Shown here piece by piece: positions 17,480-25,325 of a stretch of 41,426 bases of DNA (position 1 is its first letter; the number at the start of each line of letters is the position of its first letter). Below the pieces are notes generated by a model, which ran no database searches, had not been told where the DNA came from, and worked only from the letters and a program-made list of their open reading frames with translations. Origin of the DNA: Methanoregula sp. Lineage in GTDB: Archaea; Halobacteriota; Methanomicrobia; Methanomicrobiales; Methanospirillaceae. Made by a program: the position numbers and the translations under genes. The stretch is taken from NCBI GenBank assembly GCA_041645435.1, contig JBAZQB010000011.1, positions 1 through 41,426 of the forward strand, read 5' to 3'.

Positions 17480-19056
17480 TTCAAAACCTCCACGCTCAAG
17501 ATATCCCGGCAAATCGGGGCACTGACCATCAGCCGATAGGTCCGCTTATAGTCTGATCCCAACTGCCGGAAAATGGTACGCTTTTCGTATTCCCCTACCT
17601 GTCCAATAGGTTCCCATATCTCCGTAGGGAAGGTTCTGGCACCATCCTTCGACCAGGCCAGCATCGCTTGAGGCTCATTATCCTGATCGTAATAGGCGTC
17701 GGCGGGGACTTCTTTGCCATGGTCAAAGACGATCTGCATATCCGGGAAGAAGATGCGCTTGCCCCCATCAAAATATTGGTTCGATTCCAGGACCGCCTTA
17801 ATAGCGTTCCCATCATCGGTGTAGCGGTCCATATCCAGTTGATAGAGTTTGCCGTTAGAATGGTCCCCGACTAAATGCTTGTTGTCGAACAGGATGTAGC
17901 AGTTACCCCGGTGCCGGCTGGTGCCCGGATAACTCGATTTCTTGTGCAACTCCCCGGTCGCTACGTCATAACTCCAGGTGACGTTAGCCTCGGGGAAATG
18001 CAGGTCGTAGAAGGTGTGCCCTTCCATGACGTAGATATAGCCGATAGCATCGTCTATCCGGGAATACTTGGCCACTTCCCGGTCAAACTTGCGGGTGCTG
18101 ATAGTCTTAGCCTGATACCCAACGTTGCGGACCATCTGACCCTCATTGGTGAGCCAAAACAAGCCATTGTCCCCTTTGGCTAAAGAGGCTGTTGCTGCTA
18201 GGCCTTTTTCCACGAAAGTTCCTGGCAGTCGGGAGAAGGGAAAAGGCGACCCCCCGGAGTTGTACCAAATCTCCGTGGTGCGCTCCCCAAACAACCAAAT
18301 GTTCAGATGGTCGGCAATGACCGCACTGATGTTGTCACTGCCACCTTCTTTTGCAGCCTGAGCATTAGCCGGCCAGGTGGTGAAGTCGTAAAGATCGCTT
18401 ACCTGCCAGTACCGGCTATCAGGCTGCACGACGATCCCATAACCGTCCTGGAAGGCACAGGCTGCCCCGCCAATAAAATTAGTGTCGGTGATCTGAGCAA
18501 AAACCGGAGCTTCGGCCACAGTGATCCAGGTGATTTGCGAGCCCCCAGGGTTGTCTACTACCGTGCCCCCTACCGCGGTCGGCCAGGTCGGTTCAGTAGT
18601 GGCATGTGAAGTCCCGGCATCCTGGGATTTGTAATAGAAGCCGTTAGGGGTCGTGGGCCTGATATAGATATTTGCCTGATAATCGGTTGCCGCTACCCAG
18701 GCTTTGGGTAGGATGTCATAAACATAGCCGTTGGTTTTATGGGTAACGAGAACCTGGGTCCCATTATTCACTATCCCGATAGGGCCGCTTCGGGCCGCAA
18801 TAGTGCCGATGGTGTTGATGTTGGCGTTGTTGTCCACCGCAAAGAGCGTGCAGGCCGTCTCGCTGGTCTGAGCCACCACATAGGAAATGTTGCCCATGAC
18901 GGTGCCGCCCCAAACCGCCATTGCTCCGGTCAACTGGCAGAACTCCACCAGGCCAGGAGTGCCAAACATGATGACTTCGGTATCATCATCCGAGACTGGA
19001 AACCAGTTCACGGGCACCTGACCCCTCAGGGCCTCTTTGACGAAGGGGACTTTCAC
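17476..19056 (-). CDS. P22 gp10-like packaged DNA stabilisation / tail hub protein
   Basis: A 526-aa beta-rich protein beginning MKVPFVKEALRGQVPVNWFP, close in length and style to P22 gp10 (about 470 aa), which plugs the portal with gp4 and gp26. It contains W-rich beta-propeller-like segments (e.g. WYNSGGSPFPFSRLPGTFVE, GLFWLTNEGQMVRN). The GTG start abuts the gp4-like stop (TAA GTG) with GGAG eight bases upstream. Order gp4-like then gp10-like is that of P22. No gp26 needle homologue was recognised nearby. Confidence 0.75.
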   Translation of the reverse strand: MKVPFVKEALRGQVPVNWFPVSDDDTEVIMFGTPGLVEFCQLTGAMAVWGGTVMGNISYVVAQTSETACTLFAVDNNANINTIGTIAARSGPIGIVNNGTQVLVTHKTNGYVYDILPKAWVAATDYQANIYIRPTTPNGFYYKSQDAGTSHATTEPTWPTAVGGTVVDNPGGSQITWITVAEAPVFAQITDTNFIGGAACAFQDGYGIVVQPDSRYWQVSDLYDFTTWPANAQAAKEGGSDNISAVIADHLNIWLFGERTTEIWYNSGGSPFPFSRLPGTFVEKGLAATASLAKGDNGLFWLTNEGQMVRNVGYQAKTISTRKFDREVAKYSRIDDAIGYIYVMEGHTFYDLHFPEANVTWSYDVATGELHKKSSYPGTSRHRGNCYILFDNKHLVGDHSNGKLYQLDMDRYTDDGNAIKAVLESNQYFDGGKRIFFPDMQIVFDHGKEVPADAYYDQDNEPQAMLAWSKDGARTFPTEIWEPIGQVGEYEKRTIFRQLGSDYKRTYRLMVSAPICRDILSVEVLK

Positions 19057-19779
19057 TTAAAAGACTCCGCTCTTAAAGTCCGCCAGACTTATGGGCGCAC
19101 TATTGCCTTCCAAGCCCAGATTCAGTTTTATGGGCTCAAGGCGATTTGCCGCGTTCAAGGCTATAATGGCATTTAGAGTGCGTTCCGCCAGCACCACGAT
19201 GGTCTGTGAGGGCTCCCGCTCATAATCCGGGCATAACTGAATGGCCAGGTTGGGGACGATGGCAGCGTAATATTCCGGTGACAGGCTGATGGTTGTGGTC
19301 AGGCTGTCGTAATCAGTTAAAAGTTTCTGGCTATTCAGAGTCGCCACATAAACGGCATCCGGGACCGGGTAGAAATACAGGGTCGCCAGGGGGAAGGTCG
19401 TCTTAAAAAACACCTTCTCCGGGATGCCCGTGACGGTCTTGTCGGGGATGGCGTTGTACTGGCCTTCGCCAATCAGGTCCAAAGGCACATCAGAAGAGCC
19501 GTCATTGACGTAACAGGTGTCCGTAAGGGCCAGGGGGCGTGCCGTGGTTAGGTTGCCAGCCGTGCCCCAGGTGTAGGACGCCTGATTAGCCACCAGGTTC
19601 AAAGTCTCTCGGGTAATCACCGGGACCGCCACCTCCATAGTGCTCCAATAGGCCAACATGAGGTTTAATCCTTCCATGGCGGTGATGGCCTGCCCGGAAC
19701 TAAGAGACTCAGTGGGGCTTATGACATGGATAGCCCGCAATGAGACTTCCAGTATCTTTCTGACGGTCATGCTGAGCAT
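19057..19779 (-). CDS. P22 gp4-like head-to-tail adaptor
   Basis: A 240-aa protein with the pattern of the P22 tail accessory factor gp4 family: an N-terminal helix (TVRKILEVSLRAIHVI), GQAITAMEGLNLMLAYW, ETLNLVANQASYTWG, then VFFKTTFPLATLYFYPVP and a C-terminal helix with LSPEYYAAIVPNLAIQLCPD. Members sit below the portal ring and form the first tail adaptor layer. The ATG directly follows the TAG of a 16-codon frame. It is longer than P22 gp4 (166 aa), as in many relatives. Confidence 0.8.
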   Translation of the reverse strand: MLSMTVRKILEVSLRAIHVISPTESLSSGQAITAMEGLNLMLAYWSTMEVAVPVITRETLNLVANQASYTWGTAGNLTTARPLALTDTCYVNDGSSDVPLDLIGEGQYNAIPDKTVTGIPEKVFFKTTFPLATLYFYPVPDAVYVATLNSQKLLTDYDSLTTTISLSPEYYAAIVPNLAIQLCPDYEREPSQTIVVLAERTLNAIIALNAANRLEPIKLNLGLEGNSAPISLADFKSGVF

Positions 19780-19830
19780 CTACTTGCCTTTTCCTTTACC
19801 CTTGCCTTTGCCCTTACATTTGTTTTTCAT
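19780..19830 (-). CDS. Lys-Gly micro-ORF, 16 aa
   Basis: ATG at 19830, four bases after GGAGGTG, opens a 17-codon frame encoding MKNKCKGKGKGKGKGK and ends in a TAG immediately followed by the gp4-like ATG. The methyltransferase stop TAA lies one base before it. The ribosome site is stronger than for many neighbours. It may make a basic peptide or mainly couple translation into the gp4-like gene. Too short to assign to any family. Confidence 0.4.
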   Translation of the reverse strand: MKNKCKGKGKGKGKGK

Positions 19831-19831
19831 T

Positions 19832-20353
19832 TTACACCTCCACATACCAAATAGTATCGATTACCATCGGGACTCCAAACCGCTCCATGACTGCCTTCTT
19901 TACTCCTGGGAATTGATAATCATGACCGCAAAGCATTCTAGTGGCCTTACCCTCCCAGGCATCCAAATCCGCCTTAATGTCTTCGTAATCATGCCCGGCA
20001 TCAATAAACACCATCTCTGCCGAGTCAATATGCTGTGCCCCTTCTACGCTGGACATTTTTAAAACTTCCAGGTTAGGTAAGTGTCCCAAGTTGGACATAA
20101 AGACGTGGTACATATCCCTATAGGCCACTTCTTTAAAAAACCATTCCTGACCTTTAGCTCCCTGAAAGTGATCAACTACGGTCACTTGCCCGCCGTTCTT
20201 TAATGCCCCGGTCAATAAGGCATGAGTGCTTTTCCCTTTCCAACAACCAATTTCCACAATGGTCTTGAATTGCTTGGCCTGCCGGTATAGCCACAACAGT
20301 TCCGGGAGGCTCATCCAACCCTGGATATGGTTGGCGGGATACCTATACAGCAT
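19832..20353 (-). CDS. SAM-dependent methyltransferase (class I)
   Basis: A 173-aa protein with a Rossmann methyltransferase core: motif I IVEIGCWKGKSTHALL, motif II-like QVTVVDHFQGAKG and an acidic motif EMVFIDAGHDYEDIKADL, as in the Methyltransf_24 group often linked to sugar O-methylation. I start it at the ATG at 20353, overlapping the glycosyltransferase stop; an upstream in-frame ATG at 20386 has no ribosome site. Pairing with a glycosyltransferase suggests modification of a glycan or virion protein. Acceptor unknown. Confidence 0.75.
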   Translation of the reverse strand: MLYRYPANHIQGWMSLPELLWLYRQAKQFKTIVEIGCWKGKSTHALLTGALKNGGQVTVVDHFQGAKGQEWFFKEVAYRDMYHVFMSNLGHLPNLEVLKMSSVEGAQHIDSAEMVFIDAGHDYEDIKADLDAWEGKATRMLCGHDYQFPGVKKAVMERFGVPMVIDTIWYVEV

Positions 20354-20972
20354 AAAGCGGCCCCCCGACCTCACCCCGGCCAACATGTTTCACGACGGTT
20401 TCAGGGTCGCACCAGATTTCAATGCCCAATGTTTTTGCCTTAGCGCAGAAGCTCAGGTCTTCCCCCATAAAGTAGCTGCCGGCCGTGCCGGGAGCCTCTA
20501 CCTTGATGGGGTCAAACGGCATACCCCAGTCGGCGCACAGTTCTGGTTCTTTAAACTTGTCTATTACCCCTCTATGGATAAGCAGAAAGCCCGTACCGAT
20601 GCCGTCACATTGGAATAGGCGTTCAGGCACAGCCTTAACTGAATCGAAAGTACCCTTAACTGCGTCATACTTGTAAACGACCGGGCCATACGGGAAACGC
20701 CGCTTATAATAGAGCCCGCCGATAATAGGCTTTTCGGCCTTCACTAAAGAAGCAATATTGGATGAAGACCATTTCATGTCTGAGTCGATAAATAAAAGGT
20801 AGTCGCCTTTGGCATTTTGCATCAAAAGATTGCGGAGGCTATGCACATAACAGCCTTCATAATGCAGAACCTCAAACCCTATACCACCTGTATCCATCAG
20901 GGTTTGGCAGAGGCTCATGACATATTCAGGAACAAGAAAGCCGCTATGCGGGGTGCCGATGGTGATTAACAT
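20343..20972 (-). CDS. Glycosyltransferase, GT-A fold
   Basis: A 209-aa protein opening MLITIGTPHSGFLVPEYV, with LRNLLMQNAKGDYLLFIDSD (the DSD at 63-65 is the metal/nucleotide-sugar DxD motif), IIGGLYYKR and a C-terminal MGEDLSFCAKAKTLGI (the ED motif of family 2-like enzymes). It would transfer a sugar from a nucleotide donor. AAAGGACTTGT precedes the ATG. It lies between coat and head-tail genes, so glycosylation of virion proteins, or host-surface modification, is possible. Confidence 0.75.
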   Translation of the reverse strand: MLITIGTPHSGFLVPEYVMSLCQTLMDTGGIGFEVLHYEGCYVHSLRNLLMQNAKGDYLLFIDSDMKWSSSNIASLVKAEKPIIGGLYYKRRFPYGPVVYKYDAVKGTFDSVKAVPERLFQCDGIGTGFLLIHRGVIDKFKEPELCADWGMPFDPIKVEAPGTAGSYFMGEDLSFCAKAKTLGIEIWCDPETVVKHVGRGEVGGPLYAV

Positions 20973-21027
20973 ACAAGTCCTTTCTAAGGTTAGGGGTTAC
21001 GATTTAACTTGTTAATTGGGTGGCCAT

Positions 21028-21414
21028 ATGAGCGAGGCATCTAAAGAAAAAATGCGTCTTGCCCAACAAAATCACCCCCAAGGTACGGGTGAAAAAGCGA
21101 TTAATTGGAAAGGTGGTAAGGTTATTGATAAAAGAGGGTACATTCTGATTTATTGCCCAACGCACCCGAACGCTGTTGGGAACTATGTCCCGGAACACCG
21201 TCTTGTTATGGAGAAAAAGATTGGCAGATTCCTTTTGAGAAAAGAACATGTGCATCATATAAACCATAACAATCAGGATAATCGCCCCGAAAATCTCATG
21301 ATACTGAGTAGAGGCGAACATAGCCGTATCCATCGTAATCATGAGACTGCCAACGGGATACCCGGTGCTAATTCCCAACAGCGTAAGGAGTGGATTAAAA
21401 ATCATAGATCATAA
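21028..21414 (+). CDS. HNH homing endonuclease
   Basis: The only rightward gene between 16 and 29 kb. It encodes 128 aa: an N-terminal MSEASKEKMRLAQQ helix resembling nuclease-associated modular motifs, INWKGGKVIDKRGYILI, then the HNH core EHRLVMEKK...HVHHINHNNQDNRPENLMIL and HSRIHRNH. H residues in EHR, HHINH and HSRIH are the metal and catalytic set. ATG at 21028 follows GGGTGG by five bases. It stands alone and converges with a minus-strand gene three bases away, as expected of a free-standing homing endonuclease that targets phage genomes lacking it. Confidence 0.8.
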   Translation: MSEASKEKMRLAQQNHPQGTGEKAINWKGGKVIDKRGYILIYCPTHPNAVGNYVPEHRLVMEKKIGRFLLRKEHVHHINHNNQDNRPENLMILSRGEHSRIHRNHETANGIPGANSQQRKEWIKNHRS

Positions 21415-21417
21415 GCC

Positions 21418-22092
21418 TCAAGTCCCGCAAGCCATCCATTGAACGGCTACGCTGGTTTTGGTGGCCGCCTGCGGGGTGACATTGTTGGTAGCCGTAGGTT
21501 GCCAGATTTTGCACAGCATATTCCCTGCCGTGGTGGATGCGGCGATTGTGACGAACATGGCTGTAATATCCGGGTCATCAATCAGGGTTGCCTCACCTGC
21601 CACCACCGTTGCCAAGCCGGTGGCTATTTCTGAGGAAGTGGTGACAGAGGCCGTACCCCGAGCCAGTTTATAGCCCGCCGTGGTCGATTGAAGCATCAGG
21701 TTCAAGGCGGTGCTGGTGGGAGTCAGAGCTTGTAATTTAGCGGTGGAAGTTGTGGTTAATGCAGATCCGACAAGAGAGTTGATCTCTGTAGCGGTAGCAT
21801 TAATGGCCTGCAACTTGGCAGTTGAGGTCGTGGTTAAGGACGAACCAACGAGCGAATTGATCTCAGTCGCAGTTGCGTTAATCGCCTGGAGTTTGGCGGT
21901 TGAAGTTGTGGTAAGAGAACTTCCCACCAAAGCATTAATTTCTGCGGCACTCGCAGACATGGCGGTCCCGGCAATTTTGAGCGAACTGCCGGATTCAAAG
22001 TCGATGGATGCACCGCTTTCAACACCAAGTTCGGTGCCAGTCCTAATACCAAGCCCATCAGGGCCAGCATGATCAAGATAATGTATTCCCAT
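21418..22092 (-). CDS. Virion-associated protein with 26-aa tandem repeats
   Basis: A 224-aa Ser/Thr/Ala-rich protein. Residues ~48-125 hold three near-identical units of the type ATEINSLVGSSLTTTSTAKL (26 aa period), similar to repeat regions in phage fibre and head-fibre proteins. The C-terminal ~90 residues form a separate beta-rich domain (ARGTASVTTSSEIATGL...VQWMACGT). AAGGAG lies nine bases before the ATG. It is near the coat gene and may be a head fibre. The repeats are alike in protein but very different in DNA. Confidence 0.55.
   Translation of the reverse strand: MGIHYLDHAGPDGLGIRTGTELGVESGASIDFESGSSLKIAGTAMSASAAEINALVGSSLTTTSTAKLQAINATATEINSLVGSSLTTTSTAKLQAINATATEINSLVGSALTTTSTAKLQALTPTSTALNLMLQSTTAGYKLARGTASVTTSSEIATGLATVVAGEATLIDDPDITAMFVTIAASTTAGNMLCKIWQPTATNNVTPQAATKTSVAVQWMACGT
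21752..21960 (-). repeat. 78-bp protein-level tandem repeat, codon-diverged
   Basis: Units 21752-21829 and 21830-21907, plus a partial third to about 21960, encode almost the same 26 residues. Units 1 and 2 differ at roughly 21 of 78 bases by my count, nearly all silent. Confidence 0.6.
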
Positions 22093-22105
22093 GATTCAAT
22101 TCTCC

Positions 22106-22333
22106 TTATTTCCTGCGAGGCCGTCCGGGTACTTTCTTGGTCTTTATACTGGGCGGCGGCAAAGATGCTTTCTCTGGTAGTGCGACAACCTCCGTAATCT
22201 TCGCAGCTTCTTTAATCTTAGAGGGAAAATCTACCCATCCGTCACCGACAGCTTGGTCAAAAGACTCTAAGTCTTCAAAGACTTCCCCTTGAGGTTTATC
22301 CCGGTGATAAAGCCGAACACGCCCGAACGACAT
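22106..22333 (-). CDS. Small hypothetical protein, 75 aa
   Basis: Begins MSFGRVRLYHRDKPQGEVFED, with WVDFPSKIKEAAK in the middle and a basic, Pro-rich tail (KTKKVPGRPRRK) that resembles an AT-hook-like element. AAAGGATACTTT precedes the ATG. It sits between two probable head proteins in the structural operon. Small proteins of this style (head-closure or glycine-arginine tails) are frequent near coat genes; function unknown. Confidence 0.6.
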   Translation of the reverse strand: MSFGRVRLYHRDKPQGEVFEDLESFDQAVGDGWVDFPSKIKEAAKITEVVALPEKASLPPPSIKTKKVPGRPRRK

Positions 22334-22354
22334 AAAGTATCCTTTCAGTTAGAG

Positions 22355-22870
22355 TTACTCGTCCACTTTCCAGCACTCGACCAAAACGTAATTACATGTC
22401 ACAGAGTCGGAAGCGTTAGCCAGGGTGATCTGCGCCTTGAGCGTGATATCGTTGCTCACGTCTACGGTCCCGGTAGCGGTATCGTAGGCACTCAAGACCG
22501 TGGCGGAGGTGGCTACGAACTCACTGACGTTCTGGTGTTTGAAGTCGGTATGCTCGGTAACGGTCAATACCGCCATCCAGTCAACCGCGGTATTGGTCGG
22601 AATGGCGATGGTGGCAATGGTGGTTCCACCAAGGTCAAGAAGGATCGTAGCAGCGCCAGCGGTCCCAGTTCGGCTCCCGAACAGGGTGAACCGGAAGGCT
22701 GTCCCAGGGCTGAAGAAGCCCTTCGGGATAGTGACCGATGCCCCGGTCACATTGATGGTTTCAGCGTCGCCAGTGGTGGAAGCAGTGTTGGACTGCGCCA
22801 CGATCATCGGGACCGAGGCCCGCAGACCCGGCCAGATTTCAAGATTCCTTGCGAATTGGATATTTGACAT
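22355..22870 (-). CDS. Probable capsid-associated protein
   Basis: A 171-aa, beta-rich protein (ETINVTGASVTIPKGFFSPG, TGTAGAATILLDLGGTTIAT) lacking Cys-rich or catalytic patterns, immediately after the coat protein. Its composition is like that of head decoration proteins or virion beta-sandwiches. The start is ATG after AAGGGCAAACC. Probably a virion component; exact role not recognised. Confidence 0.55.
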   Translation of the reverse strand: MSNIQFARNLEIWPGLRASVPMIVAQSNTASTTGDAETINVTGASVTIPKGFFSPGTAFRFTLFGSRTGTAGAATILLDLGGTTIATIAIPTNTAVDWMAVLTVTEHTDFKHQNVSEFVATSATVLSAYDTATGTVDVSNDITLKAQITLANASDSVTCNYVLVECWKVDE

Positions 22871-22881
22871 GGTTTGCCCTT

Positions 22882-24126
22882 TTAACCCGCGAGCCGACAG
22901 GCCAGCATTCTGTTGATCGCATCAGCGGCAAATAGCACGTCGAAACGAATCACTTCCTTATCGTTGGTTACATCGTAGTCCTTAATGACCCGGATGGAGA
23001 AGCCCTCATAAGAAGCGGTCCCCTTCCAACTGACCGAATCAGGCACCGCCAGGGGGACCATGCACAGGGCAAAGGCGTCCCGGTGGAACCCCAGATTGAC
23101 CGGATGCACCAGGGAAGCGGTGCCGGCCACAGACACAACGTCGTTTTCAGCCGGGAGCACAGTCACGGTCTGATAGGGAAGGAACTTTTCCGTCGCTGAC
23201 GCAGAGTAAATCTTGTGCGGGTCAGTGCCAGGGGTACAGGTCACTGTAGCTTCAGTGCCGGCATCGGTTACATCCGCATCTATACAGAACTGACGCAGGT
23301 GGCCGGTGTTAGCCCCCGTTACCGGGTTTACGCCATACGAAGCGGCTGAGGTAAAGATGTCGCCTTGTTTGAGGGTGGTGGTCCAGTCGCCAGACCCATT
23401 ATCGATGGTCAGGCTGGTGGCACCCTCAACCGGAGCAGTTGCATCAATGGCCAGGGCCGCGACCCCTGCCGCAGTCCCGCAGGTGTGCATGTTGACGTTC
23501 TGGGACACGAAACAGTCCATGCCAGCCAGGGTAGCGAACTTCATTTTCTCGACCGCGGGGCCAACCATGGCCGGGTTGTAGAGATTCTTCAACTCATTGG
23601 CGATGTAAGCCTGAGCGGTCGGATTGACCACGAGGCGACGGTTATCGACAGGCACGGAATAGTCAGACATCCGGGCATTACAGAGAGCCAGAGACAGAAA
23701 GTCCTTGGGGGTGATGCCAGGGGTGCCGACCTGGTTAGGAACCGTCTTGTAAAGGCCCAAAAGGGTCTGGTCGATATATTCACCCAAAGCCTGGGCCGCC
23801 GCCTCAGCTACACGAGGGATACCTTTTTCAGAGTTGTAGGTCATTTCATCGGAAGTAACTTCAACCGCGACATGCTTCCGGTAAGAGAGGGTGAGGGTCA
23901 GGTAACGCTCATTGATGTCGTGGACATCCAGGGTTGCTCCGTCCTTTACCCTGGCATAGATGGGAGCCTTGATGCGGATAGAAGATCCAGGCTTCCACCC
24001 ATCATGCTGTTTCTGCCATTCGCCCTCATAGCCGCGGTGGACCAGATTGGCCATGACACAGTTGTTTTTCAGTTGCCGCAGGGTTTCCTTAGCGACAACG
24101 GTAGGATTTACCCAAGTGTTACTCAT
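22882..24126 (-). CDS. Major capsid protein, P22 coat (gp5) family
   Basis: A 414-aa protein close to P22 gp5 in length (430 aa) and layout: N-terminal VNPTVVAKETLRQLKNNCVM and a conserved GSSIRIKAPIYARVKDG, HVAVEVTSDEMTYNSEKG, then EYIDQTLLGLYKTVPNQVGT, an I-domain-like insertion, and a C-terminal SYEGFSIRVIKDYDVTNDKE. It assembles the icosahedral head on the scaffold encoded just upstream. AAGGAG precedes the ATG by six bases. Strong family resemblance. Confidence 0.9.
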   Translation of the reverse strand: MSNTWVNPTVVAKETLRQLKNNCVMANLVHRGYEGEWQKQHDGWKPGSSIRIKAPIYARVKDGATLDVHDINERYLTLTLSYRKHVAVEVTSDEMTYNSEKGIPRVAEAAAQALGEYIDQTLLGLYKTVPNQVGTPGITPKDFLSLALCNARMSDYSVPVDNRRLVVNPTAQAYIANELKNLYNPAMVGPAVEKMKFATLAGMDCFVSQNVNMHTCGTAAGVAALAIDATAPVEGATSLTIDNGSGDWTTTLKQGDIFTSAASYGVNPVTGANTGHLRQFCIDADVTDAGTEATVTCTPGTDPHKIYSASATEKFLPYQTVTVLPAENDVVSVAGTASLVHPVNLGFHRDAFALCMVPLAVPDSVSWKGTASYEGFSIRVIKDYDVTNDKEVIRFDVLFAADAINRMLACRLAG

Positions 24127-24141
24127 ACCTTACTCCTTGAA

Positions 24142-25041
24142 TTACCCCTTCCAATTCGGCCCGAACTGCTCGCGGTCGCGGCGGGCCATAAACTCATCCG
24201 TGGGCATGTCCTCCAGGGTTTTGTTTACGGCCGTCGCAGCCGGAGTGACCGGCGTAATTGGATTCGGGGCACTAGTGATTTTTTTAGGTTGAGCCGGGGC
24301 GACAGATAACTTCTGTTCCCGGCGAGCAAGTTCCATTGCCATGCGATGAGGCGGGAGATTCCGTAACCGCCAAACCTCTTCGGGGTTTTTAGCCAGTTCG
24401 TAGGCGAGTTGATGGCCGACAGGAGAGTCCTGCCATATCTCAATCATCTCCATGGAGAACGCAGGGCCGCCCTGCTCAGGAGGCTTACAGACAATGGCTT
24501 GGAAGTCTGGTAGGTTCGCGGGAGCGTTCTTAAACCACCCCGCAACCTTTTCCCTTAGTTCCTTCTCCGCCTTCTCCGCCTGTCGTCTGACATCCTCCCG
24601 AACCATTTCCTGCCTGGCCTCGTATCGAGCCTGGGCGACCAGATGCTTTCTGTCAGCTTCCTCGTACTCAGCAAGGGTTTCAAAGTCATCCTCAACCGGA
24701 CGAGGTTCGCTGAACGGGGCCATAGGGTCAATGACAGGGGCGGTCGGCAAAGCGTCAATCTTCGGGGTTGCACCCTCAGCCCGACCTTTCCAATAAGCCG
24801 CTTCCCGTTCTGCTTCACGCCGCTTTCTGGTGATTTCGTCAATCCGGTCCTGAATCCGGTCTTTCTCAGGTTTTGGTTCAACTACGTCATCATCACCAGC
24901 ACCGCCGTCGTCAGCCTTAGTCTGGCCTGCATCATCGCTTCCTTCAGGAGTGCCCGAAGCCTCCAATACTTCTGCGGGCGTACCAGGCGATAGTTCGTCG
25001 CCAGTCGGTTCGAGGTTTTCGTTCTGATTTAGTTCATCCAT
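24142..25041 (-). CDS. Scaffolding/capsid assembly protein
   Basis: A 299-aa, very charged, helical protein with an acidic N-terminus (DELNQNENLEPTGDELS...GGAGDDDVVEP), central coiled coil (DEITRKRREAEREAAYWKG, ...EKAEKELREKVAGWF) and a short basic C-terminus (FMARRDREQFGPNWKG) as used by P22-type scaffolds to bind coat subunits. It is directly before the coat gene and after the portal module. AAGGAG is about 11 bases before the ATG. Identity rests on composition and position. Confidence 0.75.
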   Translation of the reverse strand: MDELNQNENLEPTGDELSPGTPAEVLEASGTPEGSDDAGQTKADDGGAGDDDVVEPKPEKDRIQDRIDEITRKRREAEREAAYWKGRAEGATPKIDALPTAPVIDPMAPFSEPRPVEDDFETLAEYEEADRKHLVAQARYEARQEMVREDVRRQAEKAEKELREKVAGWFKNAPANLPDFQAIVCKPPEQGGPAFSMEMIEIWQDSPVGHQLAYELAKNPEEVWRLRNLPPHRMAMELARREQKLSVAPAQPKKITSAPNPITPVTPAATAVNKTLEDMPTDEFMARRDREQFGPNWKG

Positions 25042-25098
25042 TTTTCATGCGCTCCTTGAGCGAATTTTGCCCTGGCATATCCCGGCCAGGTGCGGGCC

Positions 25099-25151
25099 AA
25101 ATAAAAAAGGTCCTCCACTACGTCCCATTTCTGGGAGCAGGGAGGACCTTT
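25099..25151 (-). terminator. Intrinsic terminator, leftward, after the portal gene
   Basis: An 11-bp perfect stem, AAAGGTCCTCC/GGAGGACCTTT, with an inner TCCC/GGGA hairpin and TTTTTTATTT on the minus strand. It separates terS-terL-portal from scaffold and coat genes and would lower or regulate read-through. Confidence 0.8.
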
Positions 25152-25180
25152 GTTAAGGCGTTGCCTGGGGTTATTTAGTT
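25099..25180 (-). repeat. Copy 2 of a duplicated terminator-containing element
   Basis: Shares with 8465-8540 the tail CCTTTTTTATTTGG and the block AACTnAATAnnnCCAGGCAnCGCC upstream of the stem (minus strand), while the hairpin arms and loop have diverged. AGGCAACGCCT here forms a mini-hairpin. Confidence 0.6.
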
Positions 25181-25199
25181 TTAGTTTTTAACTAACCTT

Positions 25200-25325
25200 C
25201 TATTTCATCTCCTGTGCACCAAGGAACATCGCAACTGATTTAATCCATCCAGCCATACCCCTATACATTTCCGGGGCTTTTTGGCGGATAATTTCTAAAA
25301 AACGTAGGATTTCGCGGTTGTCCAT
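25200..25325 (-). CDS. Small hypothetical protein, 41 aa
   Basis: ATG shares a base with the portal stop codon (TAATG) and is preceded by AGGGTGG, so it is translationally coupled to the portal. The protein, MDNREILRFLEIIRQKAPE..., is helical and amphipathic, ending AMFLGAQEMK (with V before A). It is the last gene before the terminator element at 25.1 kb. Function unknown. Confidence 0.5.
   Translation of the reverse strand: MDNREILRFLEIIRQKAPEMYRGMAGWIKSVAMFLGAQEMK

Noticed and set aside
23365..24309. A 314-codon plus-strand frame.
   Set aside because: Shadow of the coat protein gene; no ribosome site and low-complexity codon use.
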